Assembly (NCBI GenBank): GCA_020226215.1 | Contig: CM035229.1 | Location: 84,089,343 to 84,153,342 of the forward strand | Source: Sindora glabra | Lineage: Eukaryota; Streptophyta; Magnoliopsida; Fabales; Fabaceae | DNA: 64,000 bases | Direction of reading: 5' to 3' | Shown: positions 11,510-24,219 of the stretch, in pieces | Layout: each line of letters starts with the position of its first letter | Numbering within the stretch: the stretch's first letter is position 1 | Translations under genes and position numbers: made by a program | Notes under the pieces: generated by a model | What the model was told of the DNA's origin: nothing | Databases searched by the model: none | What the model saw: the letters and a program-made list of their open reading frames with translations, nothing else

Positions 11510-13680
11510 GATGGTGTTGATTATATTACATTAATACGTTATTAATTTAAATTATTAAATTTTATTTATTCTGTGCTTCTTTTATTTTACGTTGCATAAA
11601 ATAAATAAAATTTAATAGCTTAGTAGTATGTTAACACAATTGATATACCAAATCTCTCCCACTAAGATACCATTTTTCTCATCACCTATTATCTTTACAT
11701 GACTGCACCGTGTAATGCAATGCAACGTGAAAATTTTTCATATTAGATATTAGATAATGCGCTCTTCTTGGAATTACGACGATAAATTAAAAATTAAGCA
11801 GCAGTAGCAACAACCAGACATCTTCACTGAAAAGTGACAGAACATTAGAAGGAGGACTAAGGAATATGACTTTCAACAAAACATATGTAATGCGTTTGTT
11901 ACTTTGGAGCTATAATTAATAGAAAAGTAAAGATTTCATATTTTTTACAAATTGAAGAGAATAATTTATATTTTTTAAAAATAAAAAATATAATTAATAA
12001 TTTTTTGAAATTCAAGAAAGTGATTTATGAGTTGTATAAACTCAAGGCTGTAAAATAGAATGAGCTAATGCAATTGAGATTAATAACGAGGAGAAATTAT
12101 GATATATTATTAATATAATAGTATATTCATTTATTATCAAATGTAATCGTTTATTTTTTTTCTTAAAATTAAATATAACATGTTACATAATCATAAATTA
12201 ATAATCAAATTTACTAGTATACTAATATAATATTACATCAATGGTAAACTATAATAACTTCTTTAATTATTAATGAATTATTTAAATTTTGATCAAGCTT
12301 GGATGTTGAAAATGGCAAAATATTTGTTGAAGTTAGCATCATTGATTTTAAAGAAGAGATTTTGATATATCACTTCTAAGATGTACTAATAGATCTAATA
12401 ATTTAAATTTGTTGATTTGTGCAATATTATACAAATTAAATAAAATTTAATGATTTGTTAATTTGTACAATATTATACAAATTAAATAAAATTTAATGAT
12501 TTAAAATTATTGAGTACTGTAAAATACTGCACCATAGTCTAGATTGCTTTTGAATCGAGAGAAAGGGAATTGAAAAGTAAGAAAATTGGACTGCCAACTT
12601 GATTTTTCATTTCTTAATAGAATTCCTTCGACTTTTTTTTTTATAACTCCTCTCCATTTTTATATATACATTAACATATCAGAAACGAGTTTAAAAGAGA
12701 AAATAGTAAGTAAATAAATAAGGAGTCCAAGAACAATATGGTAAATTAGCTAAATGATTAAAATTTTTAAATTTATAAATCTATATAACATAAGGATTTG
12801 TGCAAATAAATATTATATATTTATAAACACATGATATTTACATTGAATTGCTGTGAGCACTTGAATTAAATGACATTCAGTATTTTTTAAAATATTTTAT
12901 GTTCATTTTTGAGTTTTTATAAGTATAAATTTAATAACTTAATCATTCTTATCATAAAAAAAGGATAACAATCTCTCATTTATTAAACTAGTAGCTATTA
13001 TATTTCTTAAATTTTATAATTAGTGCTATTAATTTTTTTTTATGATTATTTATTATTCTATTCACTTGTAATATTAAAATTTATTATTAAATTTCACATT
13101 AGTAATATATTTATTATAATTTTTATTATTAATTTATTTTCAATAAATTTTTATTATTTATTTTAGTGTTACATATAAAAAATTAATAGTATTGATTATA
13201 AAATTTAAAAGATATAATAATTATTATTCTTACAAATAGAAAATTAAATATTACGTTTATTAAAAAATACATTGAGTTGACTGCGACAAATCGAACAAAA
13301 TGAATCCAATAGTATGACAAAGATTCAAAGAACTATTTTCAAAGATTCAGTATTTAGATTTGCAGTCTTGTGTAGAATACGGCTGGTCAAGATGGTTATT
13401 TGATTGAATATTGTCGATAGGATCAAGGAAGAAAAAAATAGCTAAAATAATTGTGACCTTTGGCTCAATTTTTATTTTTGGGTAAATTACTCTATCATTT
13501 CTTCGAATTAATGAATATTACACAAATTTCTTCTGACATATTAAATTCTACAAATTAATTCTATCGTTAAGAATATTCCCTAATGTTGAATTTTTTAATT
13601 ACAAAATAAAGTTATTAATGAAGTGATTAAAATACTTCTATTAATATTTATTAAGTTAAACGGAATTATATTTTGAAAAA
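11510..13680. other. AT-rich intergenic
   Basis: No gene is supported. It contains a 43-bp-period tandem duplication at about 12415-12500 (TTGTGCAATATTATACAAAT, then TTGTACAATATTATACAAAT). It also contains copies of a short motif near AAATAAAATTTAATAATTTA that recurs elsewhere in the window. Confidence 0.5.
12415..12500 (+). repeat. 43-bp tandem duplication
   Basis: Two adjacent copies of a block containing GCAATATTATACAAATTAA and AATAAAATTTAATGATTTG. They differ at a few positions. Confidence 0.75.
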
Positions 13681-13689
13681 TTCTAAGTT

Positions 13690-13960
13690 TTATTGCTGTC
13701 ATAATCGAGGGAGGTGATGGTGGCAATGTAAAGTAGTGGGAGGTGGATTTTCAATGGATCGGAAGTGATGGTGATTGTTGTTGTTGTTGTTGCCAACGAG
13801 ATCAAAAAGAACATAATGGTCACGAACGACGTCATTAGCGAGGATGGAATCTGGGAAGACCTGGCCTGTTCAGGCTTTCATCACTTAAGAACACGCTCCG
13901 ATTAACTTCTGTTTCCGCTCAAAGTCATCTAAGGAGATCAAGTCGAGCTTGCACCACCGT
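13690..13960. other. GC-richer island, unrecognised
   Basis: A balanced-composition patch in an AT-rich desert, with a (GTT)n run at about 13775-13792. On the minus strand a readable segment includes VFPDSILANDVVRDHYVLFD, followed by a run of Asn from the GTT repeat. It could be an eroded exon, but I cannot place it in a family, and stops interrupt the frame upstream. Confidence 0.25.
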
Positions 13961-15160
13961 AATTGATTTGCGAAATTTTGCGAAATTTTACATTTTTAGT
14001 AAAGTATATATTTATGAAAATATAATTTATGAAAATTTAATTAAATAAAAATGTAATATTCTTATATTTAATTCATTATAAATTTTTCTAACAATATTTT
14101 ATCAGATTTTCGTAAATACTATATTATGTTTGATATTTTTAAGAATTCTGAAATTATTTTAAAAAATACTTTTATTAAATTTTTTTATTATAAAATATAA
14201 TAAAGTAAATTATATTTTTATTTGAGGGTACATAAATAATTAAAATTTTTTAACATGTAATAAATTAAAATTTAATATTTAACATCTAAAATTCATTGAA
14301 ATTTATATATAAATTATATTTTAATATTTAATGTATTATAAATAAATAATATATTAATTATTAAAATATAATATATTATTATTAAATTAATTTTTCAAAT
14401 AAAGTGAGTATAATTTATTTAAGTTATTATTATAGTATTAAAGATACTTGATATTAAGATACTTGACATTTTTCCTTTTATAAAATTATAATTTTTCACT
14501 GCTAAATCATTTTTATAATTATATTTCATATCAATATTATATTTTATATTATAATTTTTTCTCTAATATAAAAATATTATTATTTTATATTTTTATGTAT
14601 AAATATGTCTTTTTTTAGAAGAAATTCCAAGCTTATTTTATCATTCTTCAAAAAAATCATATATATAAATATATTAAATAATCCTTCAAACATTAGGAAT
14701 AATAAAAAAATTATAGTTAAAAAATTAATTTCATTATATTTTTAACAATAAAAATATTTTAAAAATAAATAATAATAATTTTTTAATTTAAATTAAAAAT
14801 TATTTTATAAAATGATAAATAATAGAGAGAATTAAATATGAGAATAAATTCATCCTTTTATTTTAGTATCAACATTTTCATCTCGTGAAATTTAAGATAC
14901 TTACCTATCTTTGTTACAATATTTTTAGGCAATATTGGACTAAAAATATTTCTGAAAATACAATATTTTTAAGTATTTTTTTAAACTTTGAATCAAATTT
15001 GAGAAAGTAATATTTCTTTAAAATATTTTCAAAAATATTAAAAATATTACATGGACCAAACGCCCATTAATATTTTGCAAATCAACCCCACTCAATTTTA
15101 AATTGAGAATGGAATGAAAGTTTAAATCTTCGAAAAAAATAGTCGAAGACTCAAAATCTT
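13961..15160. other. AT-rich intergenic
   Basis: Nothing gene-like seen. Confidence 0.5.
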
Positions 15161-15164
15161 ACCT

Positions 15165-15475
15165 CAATTTTGCCCTTAGGGTTGCTGGGTGCTGTGAAGT
15201 TCCGAGTTTCGTTCAGGAAGCTTGACGCTGTTCGGGATTTACTTGGTTTTGAAGTTCTAAACAATTGAACATCATGGGACTACTTTCGGCGATAATTCTT
15301 TACACATTTTTGGTAATTACTCAAGTCATAGCTGCGATGGGCGTTGCTTGGAATTTGATTTAGTTGTTTTAATAGAAGAAGCCTTTGAGGAATCATTGGC
15401 TTGCTGAGCCGGAGTTTGTTCGTGGTACAATTGTGAGGGAGATGAATGCTAGACGACGAGGGGTATTTTTGAAAT
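15165..15475 (+). pseudogene. GC-richer island with a possible signal-peptide exon relic
   Basis: ATG at 15274 opens a 29-codon frame (MGLLSAIILYTFLVITQVI, then AAMGVAWNLI) ending in TAG. It looks like a hydrophobic signal peptide followed by a GVxW segment. Some secreted plant proteins, such as endo-1,3-beta-glucosidases, begin their mature chain with a GVNWG-like motif, but this is too short to decide. Downstream sequence to about 15475 stays GC-richer without a continuous frame. I read it as a gene relic with low confidence. Confidence 0.2.
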
Positions 15476-17984
15476 AAAAATGTTATATTTTAAGTATTTT
15501 CATTGAAATAACGGATGTTTGCTCCTTTGGCCATTTTTAGAGTGGTGTATAACGTTATTTATTTATTTTAAAGAAGGCTTGCATAGTATTTTAAATAAGA
15601 GGGCAGGTATGTGTAATATTCATTAATATGAAAGAAGGGCACATTAAGAGGTTTTTTTTTTACTATTTTAAAAAATAATTTTTTATGTTTAAAATAAAAG
15701 TTTTTATTCAATAAATTATTTTCAAAATTTATTTTTAATAATTATTCAAGAAATTCTTATTGAAAAAAAGGACAAGTTTTACATTTTTTTGAACTTATTG
15801 ATGATAGTTTTGTAATTAAATGAAACTTTTACTTATTTTTCTCATTAAACATCATCTATTCATTATTTTTTCATTTGAAAATCATTTTCAAAAATAACTT
15901 TTAAGAATAATTTTTAAAAATAAAAAATAAAAATACATCAAATCACATCCTCATTTGCTCTTTCTCATTTGCATTATTACTCATTGGTAATAATAAAATT
16001 TTTATACGATTGCCGATTTCTCTTTTAACAAATAAAGTTTAAGAAGAATGTGACTAAAAATGTGCGTAAGAAATATTTCTTTTTCTCTCATAGTTTCTTC
16101 CCGAGCACCGGTGTATAAAAGAATGTTATTATTTGAATTAATTTGTCAATTAAATTAAGTTTTTAATCTTAGAGAAAATTTAAGTAAAATTTTATAACCA
16201 TTTATATTTGTTATGAAACTATGGATCACAATTCTAAATGTGTATAACTTTTTTAATTCATTACTAATAATTACAACTCAATAAATATAATTATTAATTA
16301 TTTACTCAATCAATTAAAAATTAAATACATATATAAGATTGTAACGGAAAACTTTATAGTAAATGTTTATTAAACTTCACCTAATTTTTTTAAATAATTA
16401 TAATTTAATTCAATTCTATAATTTTTCTTTATACTTTTCTTATAATAGTCTTTATAGTTTATTTTTATTTATAGATTGCTTCCTAAGGGCTCTAATTTAG
16501 ATATTTTTGTTTACAATGGTTTTACATGACTAATGTTTATACAGTTATGCCATAATATAAATATGAAAGTTATTTTAATGACAACTATTGCAATTTGGAC
16601 AAAAAAAAAAACTGGGTAGATTTACTTTGATTCAAATATATATATATATAATTGAAAATATAATTATTGTGACTAAAATTCTATTTCATTCATTTTTATA
16701 TTATAATATAACTGTATAGATGGAGAAACAATTATTTTATTCAATAATTACATATAAAAACATATAAGTTATATTATAACAGAGAATTATTTATAAACTA
16801 CATTAGACGACCCTCAAAATTTAATTTACAAGAAGAAAGCCCAGTAAAGAAGTTACACCTAATTATATGTCTTTCCCTATAAAAAATATTTTTTATAAAA
16901 TATAATTATAAAATATTAATATGAATGAAATTATTTTATTTATTTAAATTTAAATATAAAAATTTTAAAAAATAAAACCTTCCTTTTTAAGAAAATTTAA
17001 TTTCTTCTAGTATTATAATTTAAATATTAGTTTTAATAAAATATAGATAATAAATTACCCTTTTATTAATAAAAATATATAAATAATATTTTTTCAAAAA
17101 ATAATTTTCAACCTAACAAAGTAGGCTTTTGTACTTTGCCATCCTTTGGCTTTCTTATTTGAGAGTGACATTTGATTTACGAAATTTTAAATTATCAGAA
17201 ATGTATATATTTTTTAAAATAAATTTTTTTAAAATTTAATTAATGAAAATATAATATTTTTATATTTAATTTATTGTAAATTTTTTGAGAATATTTTAAT
17301 ATCACATTTTTATTTTATGAGAATCTGAGATACTCATTTTTTTTGTGAGAATATTTAAAAAAACATTAAATTAAATTTTTTTAAAAAGTATAATATTTTT
17401 AAAATTTTTTTAAATTTTAAATTAAATATAAGAATGTAATATTTTCTTATATATTTTTAAAAATATTTTATGAATTAAACGCGAAAGAAATTATGTTTTG
17501 GGGACAGAGTCTCAACGGTTAATTGAAGTGAGAGGAGAATCTCTGCCTGTATTGTTTGGCCCATTACGTGTTCCAAAATTCAGAGTCTGAAAATGACGGC
17601 GCATTCAAATTAAGGTAGCTCAGGCCATACTATGACTTATGACCCCTCCTAATAGTTTATAATAACCCCCAAACATTATTGAATTATTCTGTTGTATATG
17701 GTGGTTGTTACGTTGCTTTTGAAAATTTAAAATTTAAATTGATATGATTAGTGATGTATTTATTAAATTAAATTTATTTTATTATAATTATTTATTTTTA
17801 ATAAATATAACTAAATAATTTTAATTTAATATTTATGAGATTATATGTTATATTAAATTTTAAAACATGTGAAATACTATAAAATTCACTAACATATGTT
17901 AATCTTTTTATCATGCCCTTTAATGTTAGATTTTTTATTGCGAATCTATTCATTCAATAATGAAATAAGATGAAAAAGATTTGA
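15476..17984. other. AT-rich intergenic
   Basis: No supported gene. A small balanced-composition patch lies at about 17480-17620. Confidence 0.5.
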
Positions 17985-20880
17985 TGCAATAAAAGTGATT
18001 GAATAATTTAAATTCAATGATAATCTAATCTAATAATGAGGTAATTAATAATTATTGGTGATAGATTAACTTACTAATATTATCATGATAAATAAAGGTT
18101 GTTATTTATAAACCTTAAGATTGATTCTAAATGCTTTCTATTGATGTCAGAAAGCCTTTTCAATTAAGTTCTCCTTTAAGGCCCATAGAAGTAGTGAATT
18201 CTTATTGAAATTTGTAATTAAAATTGACCGTGAATAGTTTGTAATTTATAACATATCTAGATTTCACATTTAATATAAATAAGGGTAATCTAACCCAATA
18301 ATAAGGTAATTGATGGTTGTTGGTGATAGATTAACTTACAAATATTATTAATATAAATAAGGGTTACTATTTATAAATCTTAAGATTGATTTCGAATGCT
18401 CTCCATTGATGTCAAAAAACCTTTCCAATTAAGTTTTCATTTAAGGTTCATAAGAATAACAAATCCTTATCAGAATTCATAATTAAGATCGATCATGAAT
18501 AATTTGTGATTTATAGCATATCCAAATTTTACATTCATTGCAAATAGATCTATTAAGTAATAATTAATTATTTTTCTATGTTTAATATTATTATTTTCAT
18601 ATAATTCATTTGGGTTATTATTTTTTAAAACTTTAGTTTTAGTAATTGATATCAGAACTCTTGAATTATTTGAATTAAATATATTATTACGTAGCTTAGG
18701 AGTAAAAAATTATTTTGAATAATTTTATATTTGTATTTTGGATGAAATTTTGTTATAAATCTTAAAATATATCATAACCCTTCATATATTTATTTTCATT
18801 ATATATTTTATTTTGTTCTTTATGAACGTTATACATATTGTATGTAAAGAAAATTTATATATATGTTTCATCCATGATTAGCTTTATATGTGTTTTAGAT
18901 GAATTTACTTAGATATGAAATATTATAATTTCATATGCAAATATGTATTTTGTTGGCAAATCATGATGTAATCACACGGCATATGTATCTTTTGATTGAA
19001 TTTTTTATTTAGAAAAATCACAAATTCATCAATTTTTATTTTTAACGAAAAAAAGAAAAAAAAGACCAGTTTTGGAATTATGCACAACACCAATTTTGAG
19101 GATTTTTTGATTTGGTGGTTGGTATCATGGAATTATTTATGTATATTTGGATTTTGAGAAATTTTAATTCATTCACAATGAATTTTGTAATGGTGTCTGA
19201 AAATAGAAAAAAAATCTAGGAACTATTTTTAGCCATTCCTAAAAAATTATGGAATTTTGAAATTTTTGCAATTAATTTAGAAATAATTTCTATTTTAGCA
19301 TTTCACAGTTTAAGGAAAATGCATTTTAATATTTATGAGCTCTTAAATTCAAGCTTTAAAAGGGAAAGCCGGTAAAACTCCATAGTAGAAATTCCAAAAA
19401 AATTTTAATCATCCAAATGGTTTTTAGATGAATTTTTTTTGGGAAATTTTAGCATTTAATGCATTAAAGGAAGATTTAATGTGAAAAACATGTTGAAAAA
19501 TGTGAAAAATTTCATAAAATGGTCCAGGTCGCTCACAGATTTGCAATCACCTGCATTGTAGACCTAATCTAAAGGAAGAAGATAGTGAATAAGGACGTGT
19601 TGGGCAATGCCACTGTGCATTGGTGGTGTGTGCACCATATGAAACCGTGTTAGCATCGTCTAACAACGATAAAAACTTATTTGGGCTTTATTATTTGAGT
19701 TGGAATTTTTAGGCATTTTCCTAAGTTTTTTTTCAATTAAAAATATTTTAATTTTAATTATTTTTTACTTATTTAATTTAAATAGTTAATTGATATTGTT
19801 TTAGATTGAATTTTTGTATATTTTTGTATATTAGGCTTCCACATATATTTTTTTTGTAGAATTTTTTGACATCATTTAGTCCATTAATTATTTTTTTATG
19901 CATATGCATATATAGGAAAATTATTTTAGAAAATTGTTTAAACTTATGTTATATCATGAAATTTTGTATAATTGTGAGTCCATCTATTGTAGGTCCAATT
20001 ACATAAAATTTTATTCATTTTTTGGTAAAATAGTAATTAGACTAAGAAAAGTATCATATTAATAATATTTTAATATCCTATTGATAAAATGTTATTAATA
20101 TAATTTGGTAGTGATAACATAAGTATAAGAGTGTGTATCATATTTCTAAAAAATTTATCACCCCATCGGTATTAAAATTTTAAAAAATATGATATTTAAT
20201 CCTTATATTACATTATAGGATCCTTAATACCCTATTAGTATTGAGCTTCATAGTGTAATACTAAGTTAAATTACATAGTTTATTGAGAAATTTTTTTAGC
20301 ATGATTAAAATTAAATATGCATTAATATTTTAAATTCATTTTCTTGGCTCTTTTACCTATGGCATCTTAATAGGATGATTAAGATGCCATATTTTCCTTT
20401 TATATCTTATTAAAGTGGTCACTATTATTAAATTACATGATTCAAGTGAGAATATTGTAGACTTATTAATTTAATAATAAAATAAAATATAAAAGAGTTT
20501 AACCTAATACAAAGTGATTGAATAGTTTGGATTCACTAATAATCTAACTCAATAATGAGGTAACGGGTAAGTCTCAATAATAAGTTAATCAACTAATGTT
20601 ATCAATGTAAATAAGAGTTATTATTCCCAAATTTTAAGATTGATTTTGATTATTCCCAAATTAAATTCTCATCTAGGGTTTATAGGAGTAACAAATCTTT
20701 GTTGGGGTTCGTGATTAAAATCGATCGTAAATAATTTGTAACTTGTAGCAAATCCAATTTTTACGTTCATTGAAAATAAATCCATCAAGTAACAATTAAT
20801 TTTTTTCATATTTAATATTATTCTTTTTACATAATTCATTTGAGATTATTGTTTTATAAAACTTTGATTTTAGCATCTAA
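17985..20880 (+). mobile_element. non-autonomous LTR retrotransposon remnant (candidate)
   Basis: A segment at about 17990-18645 is repeated in direct orientation at about 20508-20876. Shared blocks include AAAGTGATTGAATA, AATCTAA, AAGATTGATT, TCATTTAAGG/TCATCTAGGG and a closing ACTTTAGTTTTAGTA or ACTTTGATTTTAGCA. Just inside the first copy (18648) stands TTGATATCAGAACTC, close to the initiator-Met primer-binding site TGGTATCAGAGC. The roughly 1.85 kb between the copies has no gag or pol frame that I can see, so this would be a TRIM/LARD-like element. The first copy contains an internal tandem duplication and so is longer than the second. No target duplication was found. Confidence 0.5.
17990..18550 (+). 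repeat. imperfect tandem duplication within the left LTR-like repeat
   Basis: About 18021-18283 and 18288-18550 are diverged copies of one unit of about 265 bp. Matching blocks include GTGATAGATTAACTTAC, TTTATAAACCTTAAGATTG, TTGATGTCA and AATAGTTTGTAATTTATA. Confidence 0.65.
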
Positions 20881-22054
20881 TTCTTCAAAAATTAATAATT
20901 CATGAAAAATTCATTATTTTTAAAAATGAATTTAAGATGCAATTTGCATTGATTCATAGAATTGTAGATTTGACATATTTAACTGTTATACATAAAATAA
21001 ATATAAGTAATACATACTGTTTTTCCTTTTATATAAAAATTAAAAGGAATTTAAAAAAACATAATACTCAACCATTTAATGCATTATAATTATACTTGTA
21101 CATGGGTCATGTTTTCAAGTTTTAGGCCGAAATTTTTTATACATAATTGTATGAAATATATGGCTTAGGCCCATTTCCATTGGAAAAAAATTGGTCCACC
21201 TTAGTCTAAATAATATAATACATGATTTGAGGTTCGACTAATTTTTTTAATTATTTTAAGTAAAAATAATTTTTTAATAAACATATATATATAAATAAAT
21301 AATAAAATATTTAAATAAGTAAAATATTTAATTATATTGAATTAATTTTTTAATATTAAAAATAATTAAATATAATTTTTTATAATATATAATTATATTA
21401 TTAAAAATAAATTAATGTAATTGACCTTGAATCATGGTTGAACCTAATCCAACTCCAGTAGTAGTCGAATCATAAAAAAAAAAATTCTCAAGATCAAATT
21501 ATAAAAGGAATTCACACTATATATATATTTCAGGATCAAAAGGTAACTCTAATCATAACATCACCCGATTCTACAAAAATTCACATTGTGAATAATCATG
21601 GATTAAAATACCATGTAATTAATACTGAGGATAAGTTGCAAAATTAAAATCCAGGTAGGGCCAAGATATTTATGTTTTTGTCTCTATATCCAGAAACCAG
21701 AATATAATTAGTCAGTTTTTGCGGCCAAGCTATGGCCCAATTGTATAGTGCACGAAACGTGAGAGGCTTAAAGTTAAAGCAGGGACAACCGATTCTAAGC
21801 TAGGCTAGACTAGGCATGCGCGGGTATCCCATGATCAGTTACATCCCACGTCACACAAAGCCTCCATTTCCCGGCGAAATTACCGACGCACTGTTTTAAA
21901 GAAAAGAAATGACCGTTTTACTGTACAGTAAAAACTTATGACCAAAATGCTCAAAAGGGTACTGAATCACAGATTCTAGAAGGACGTTATGAGACTGCTC
22001 TGGTGTCTTCTGGTGATATACTGATCATGTCCTGCAACAAGACGTGATTAACAT
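20881..22054. other. intergenic, AT-rich with a GC-richer patch
   Basis: No gene is supported. At 21720-22050 composition is more balanced and includes an 18-bp perfect palindrome TTTTACTGTACAGTAAAA (21916-21933). I cannot assign a function. Confidence 0.45.
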
Positions 22055-22056
22055 GA

Positions 22057-23045
22057 TGTGATTTAATTAATTTATTTATTTATTTAATTTAATTAATTAA
22101 TTAATTTTATTTAATTTAGTTAATTAATTAATTTAATTTAATATATTTAATTTATTTATTTATTTAAATTAATATTTTTAATTTATTTATTTGATTTAAT
22201 TTAATTAATTAATTTATTTGATTTAATTTAATTGATCTATTTATTTGATTTGACTTAGTTAATTTATTTATTTGATTTAATGTATTTAATTTATTTATTT
22301 GATTTAATGTATTTAATTTATTTATTTAATTTAATTTATTTAAAAAATTTATTTCAATTAATGTTTTTAATTTACGTGTTTAATTTAATTTAGTTAATTA
22401 ATTTATTTAATTTAATTTAGTTAATTTATTTGTTTGATTTAATTTAGTTAATTAATTTGTTTGATAGTTAGTTTTATTTATTTAATTTGATTTAGTTAAT
22501 TTATTTGATTAATTTAATTTAGTTAGTTAATTTATTTGATTTAATTTTCTTAATTTATTTATTTAATGTATTTAATTTTTTTTAATTTAATTTATTTAAT
22601 TTATTTATTTGAGTTAATATTTTTAATTTACTTGTTTGATTTAATTTAGTTAATTAATTTATTTAATTTAAACTTATTGATTAATTTATTTGATTTAATG
22701 TAGTTAATTTATTTATTTGCGTTAATATTTTTATTTACTTGTTTGATTTAATTTAGTTAATTTATTTGTTTGATTTAATTTTGTTAATTTATTTGTTTGA
22801 TTTAATTTTGTTAATTTTTTTATTTGATTTAATTTATTTATTTAATTTAATTTAGTTAATTAATTTATTTGCGTTAATATTTTTATTTACTTGTTTGATT
22901 TAATTTGGTTAATTTATTTATTTAATTTAATTTAGTTGATTTGTTTGTTTAATTTAATTTATTTAATTTATTTATTTGATTTAATTTAGTTAATTAATTT
23001 GTTAGATTAAATTATTTAATATATTTAGTAAAGCTAATTTATTTG
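22057..23045 (+). repeat. about 1-kb low-complexity TTAATTTATTTGATT array
   Basis: A continuous run built from 4-5-bp words (TTTA, TTTGA, TTAATT, TTTAG). Irregular higher-order units such as TTGATTTAATTTAGTTAATT recur many times, and a TTGCGTTAATATTTTTATTT variant appears at least twice. The plus strand is strikingly poor in C. There is no coding capacity. Confidence 0.9.
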
Positions 23046-23063
23046 TTGGAGTTAAATTGGATA

Positions 23064-23290
23064 TCATCTTGGATGCATTAAAAATTGTAATTGGCCGAAA
23101 GTTAAGACTTGTAGAAAATCAAGCTGTGACTGAGTTGGAGTATAGACATCCGCTTTCACTGAACCCGACGCGATACAAAACTTGTCTATTAGAGGATGAT
23201 GATGACATTCAACGAATGTAAGAGGCGAATGCCAGATTCCCCACTCAATTATCTTGCCTAAAATTGTATGCACACATTGCAAGTAAGGGA
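23064..23290 (+). pseudogene. MULE-associated N-terminal domain fragment
   Basis: The plus strand reads, in one frame, IVIGRKLRLVENQAVTELEY, then RHPLSLNPTRYKTCLLEDDD, DIQRM, a stop (about 23219), then EANARFPTQLSCLKLYAHI. The pattern 'YRxPxSxNPxxYxxxxLEDDDDVxxMF…PxxLxCLELYV' is familiar from the domain before the transposase core in plant Mutator-type proteins. No transposase core, TIR or TSD was found nearby, so it is an isolated fragment. The 72-codon minus-strand frame over it is a shadow. Confidence 0.45.
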
Positions 23291-24104
23291 TTTGATCTGA
23301 ACATTGTTAGTCAACTAATTGACGAGAGTGGGCCATGCACACAACCATCCACCAACCTATTTTCTAAAATCATTGTTTATTTTTAAGAACCTTCAATAAT
23401 TAGTACCAAAGAAATATCTTGTGTTTAAAATAATTAGAATGGATATAAATTAGGTTAAAATTAAAAATAAATTAAATAAGGGTCACAGATTAAAATTATA
23501 TAAAGATTTAATTAAAGGGGATAAAATAAAATAAATAAAAGGTTAATACATGCTAAAAAATATAAAAAAATTTGAGACTGAAATAAATTAAATTACATAA
23601 AATAAAATAAATAAAAAGTTAGTATATTTTGAATAAAATGAAAAGTTCATGGTAGAATTAGAAATAAAAATCTATTCTTTCATATAGTATGATAATTAAT
23701 TTTTATTTCGTCGCATAATTAAAAATAATATTCTTTATTTTGTTTATATTTGTATCATTATAAAATTTATCAAATTTAATAAAACTTTTCTTATAATTTA
23801 TTTTATCATATTTCTCCTAAAATATATATTATGTAAAATTTATAAAGTAATTTTTAATATTATATTTACTACACTACCTTTAGATTTATTTTTTATTAGA
23901 TTTTATATATTATTAATACATTTTTATTAAACAAATTTATTTACAAGTATAAAAAATATTATTTATATACATTTTTAAAAAAATTATTTAAAAATAAAGT
24001 AAAGTTATTTTTATTAAATTAAAATAAAATTAATTAAAAATATTTTTTTGATTTAATTATTTATATTACAATATATTTTTTCAATTAAAAAAATATTTTT
24101 ACTA
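23291..24104. other. AT-rich intergenic
   Basis: Nothing gene-like seen. Confidence 0.5.
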
Positions 24105-24129
24105 AATTTTTTATTAAATTATTATTATA

Positions 24130-24209
24130 ATTTTTCGTGAAAACACTGTGTGCACTGTGCGCCTGCAGTGCACTGTGCGCACTGTGCCTACAGTGCTTTC
24201 ATGAAAAAT
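24130..24209. mobile_element. short foldback MITE with GCACTGTGC repeats
   Basis: The left arm ATTTTTCGTGAAAACACTGT is nearly complementary to the right arm ACAGTGCTTTCATGAAAAAT. The pairing extends outward into ATTATTATAA and CATAGTAA. Between the arms the motif GCACTGTGC recurs (reading TGCACTGTGCGC), with a central CTGCAG. It would form a strong hairpin of about 80 nt. It is non-coding, and transposon status is inferred from structure only. Confidence 0.6.
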
Positions 24210-24219
24210 CATAGTAAAC

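Noticed and set aside
22057..23045. CRISPR-like or telomeric/centromeric satellite array
   Set aside because: No spacer/repeat alternation, no telomere motif and no constant monomer length; it is irregular low-complexity DNA.
23064..23282. 72-codon minus-strand frame
   Set aside because: The plus strand of the same DNA carries the recognisable MULE-type domain; the minus frame resembles nothing.
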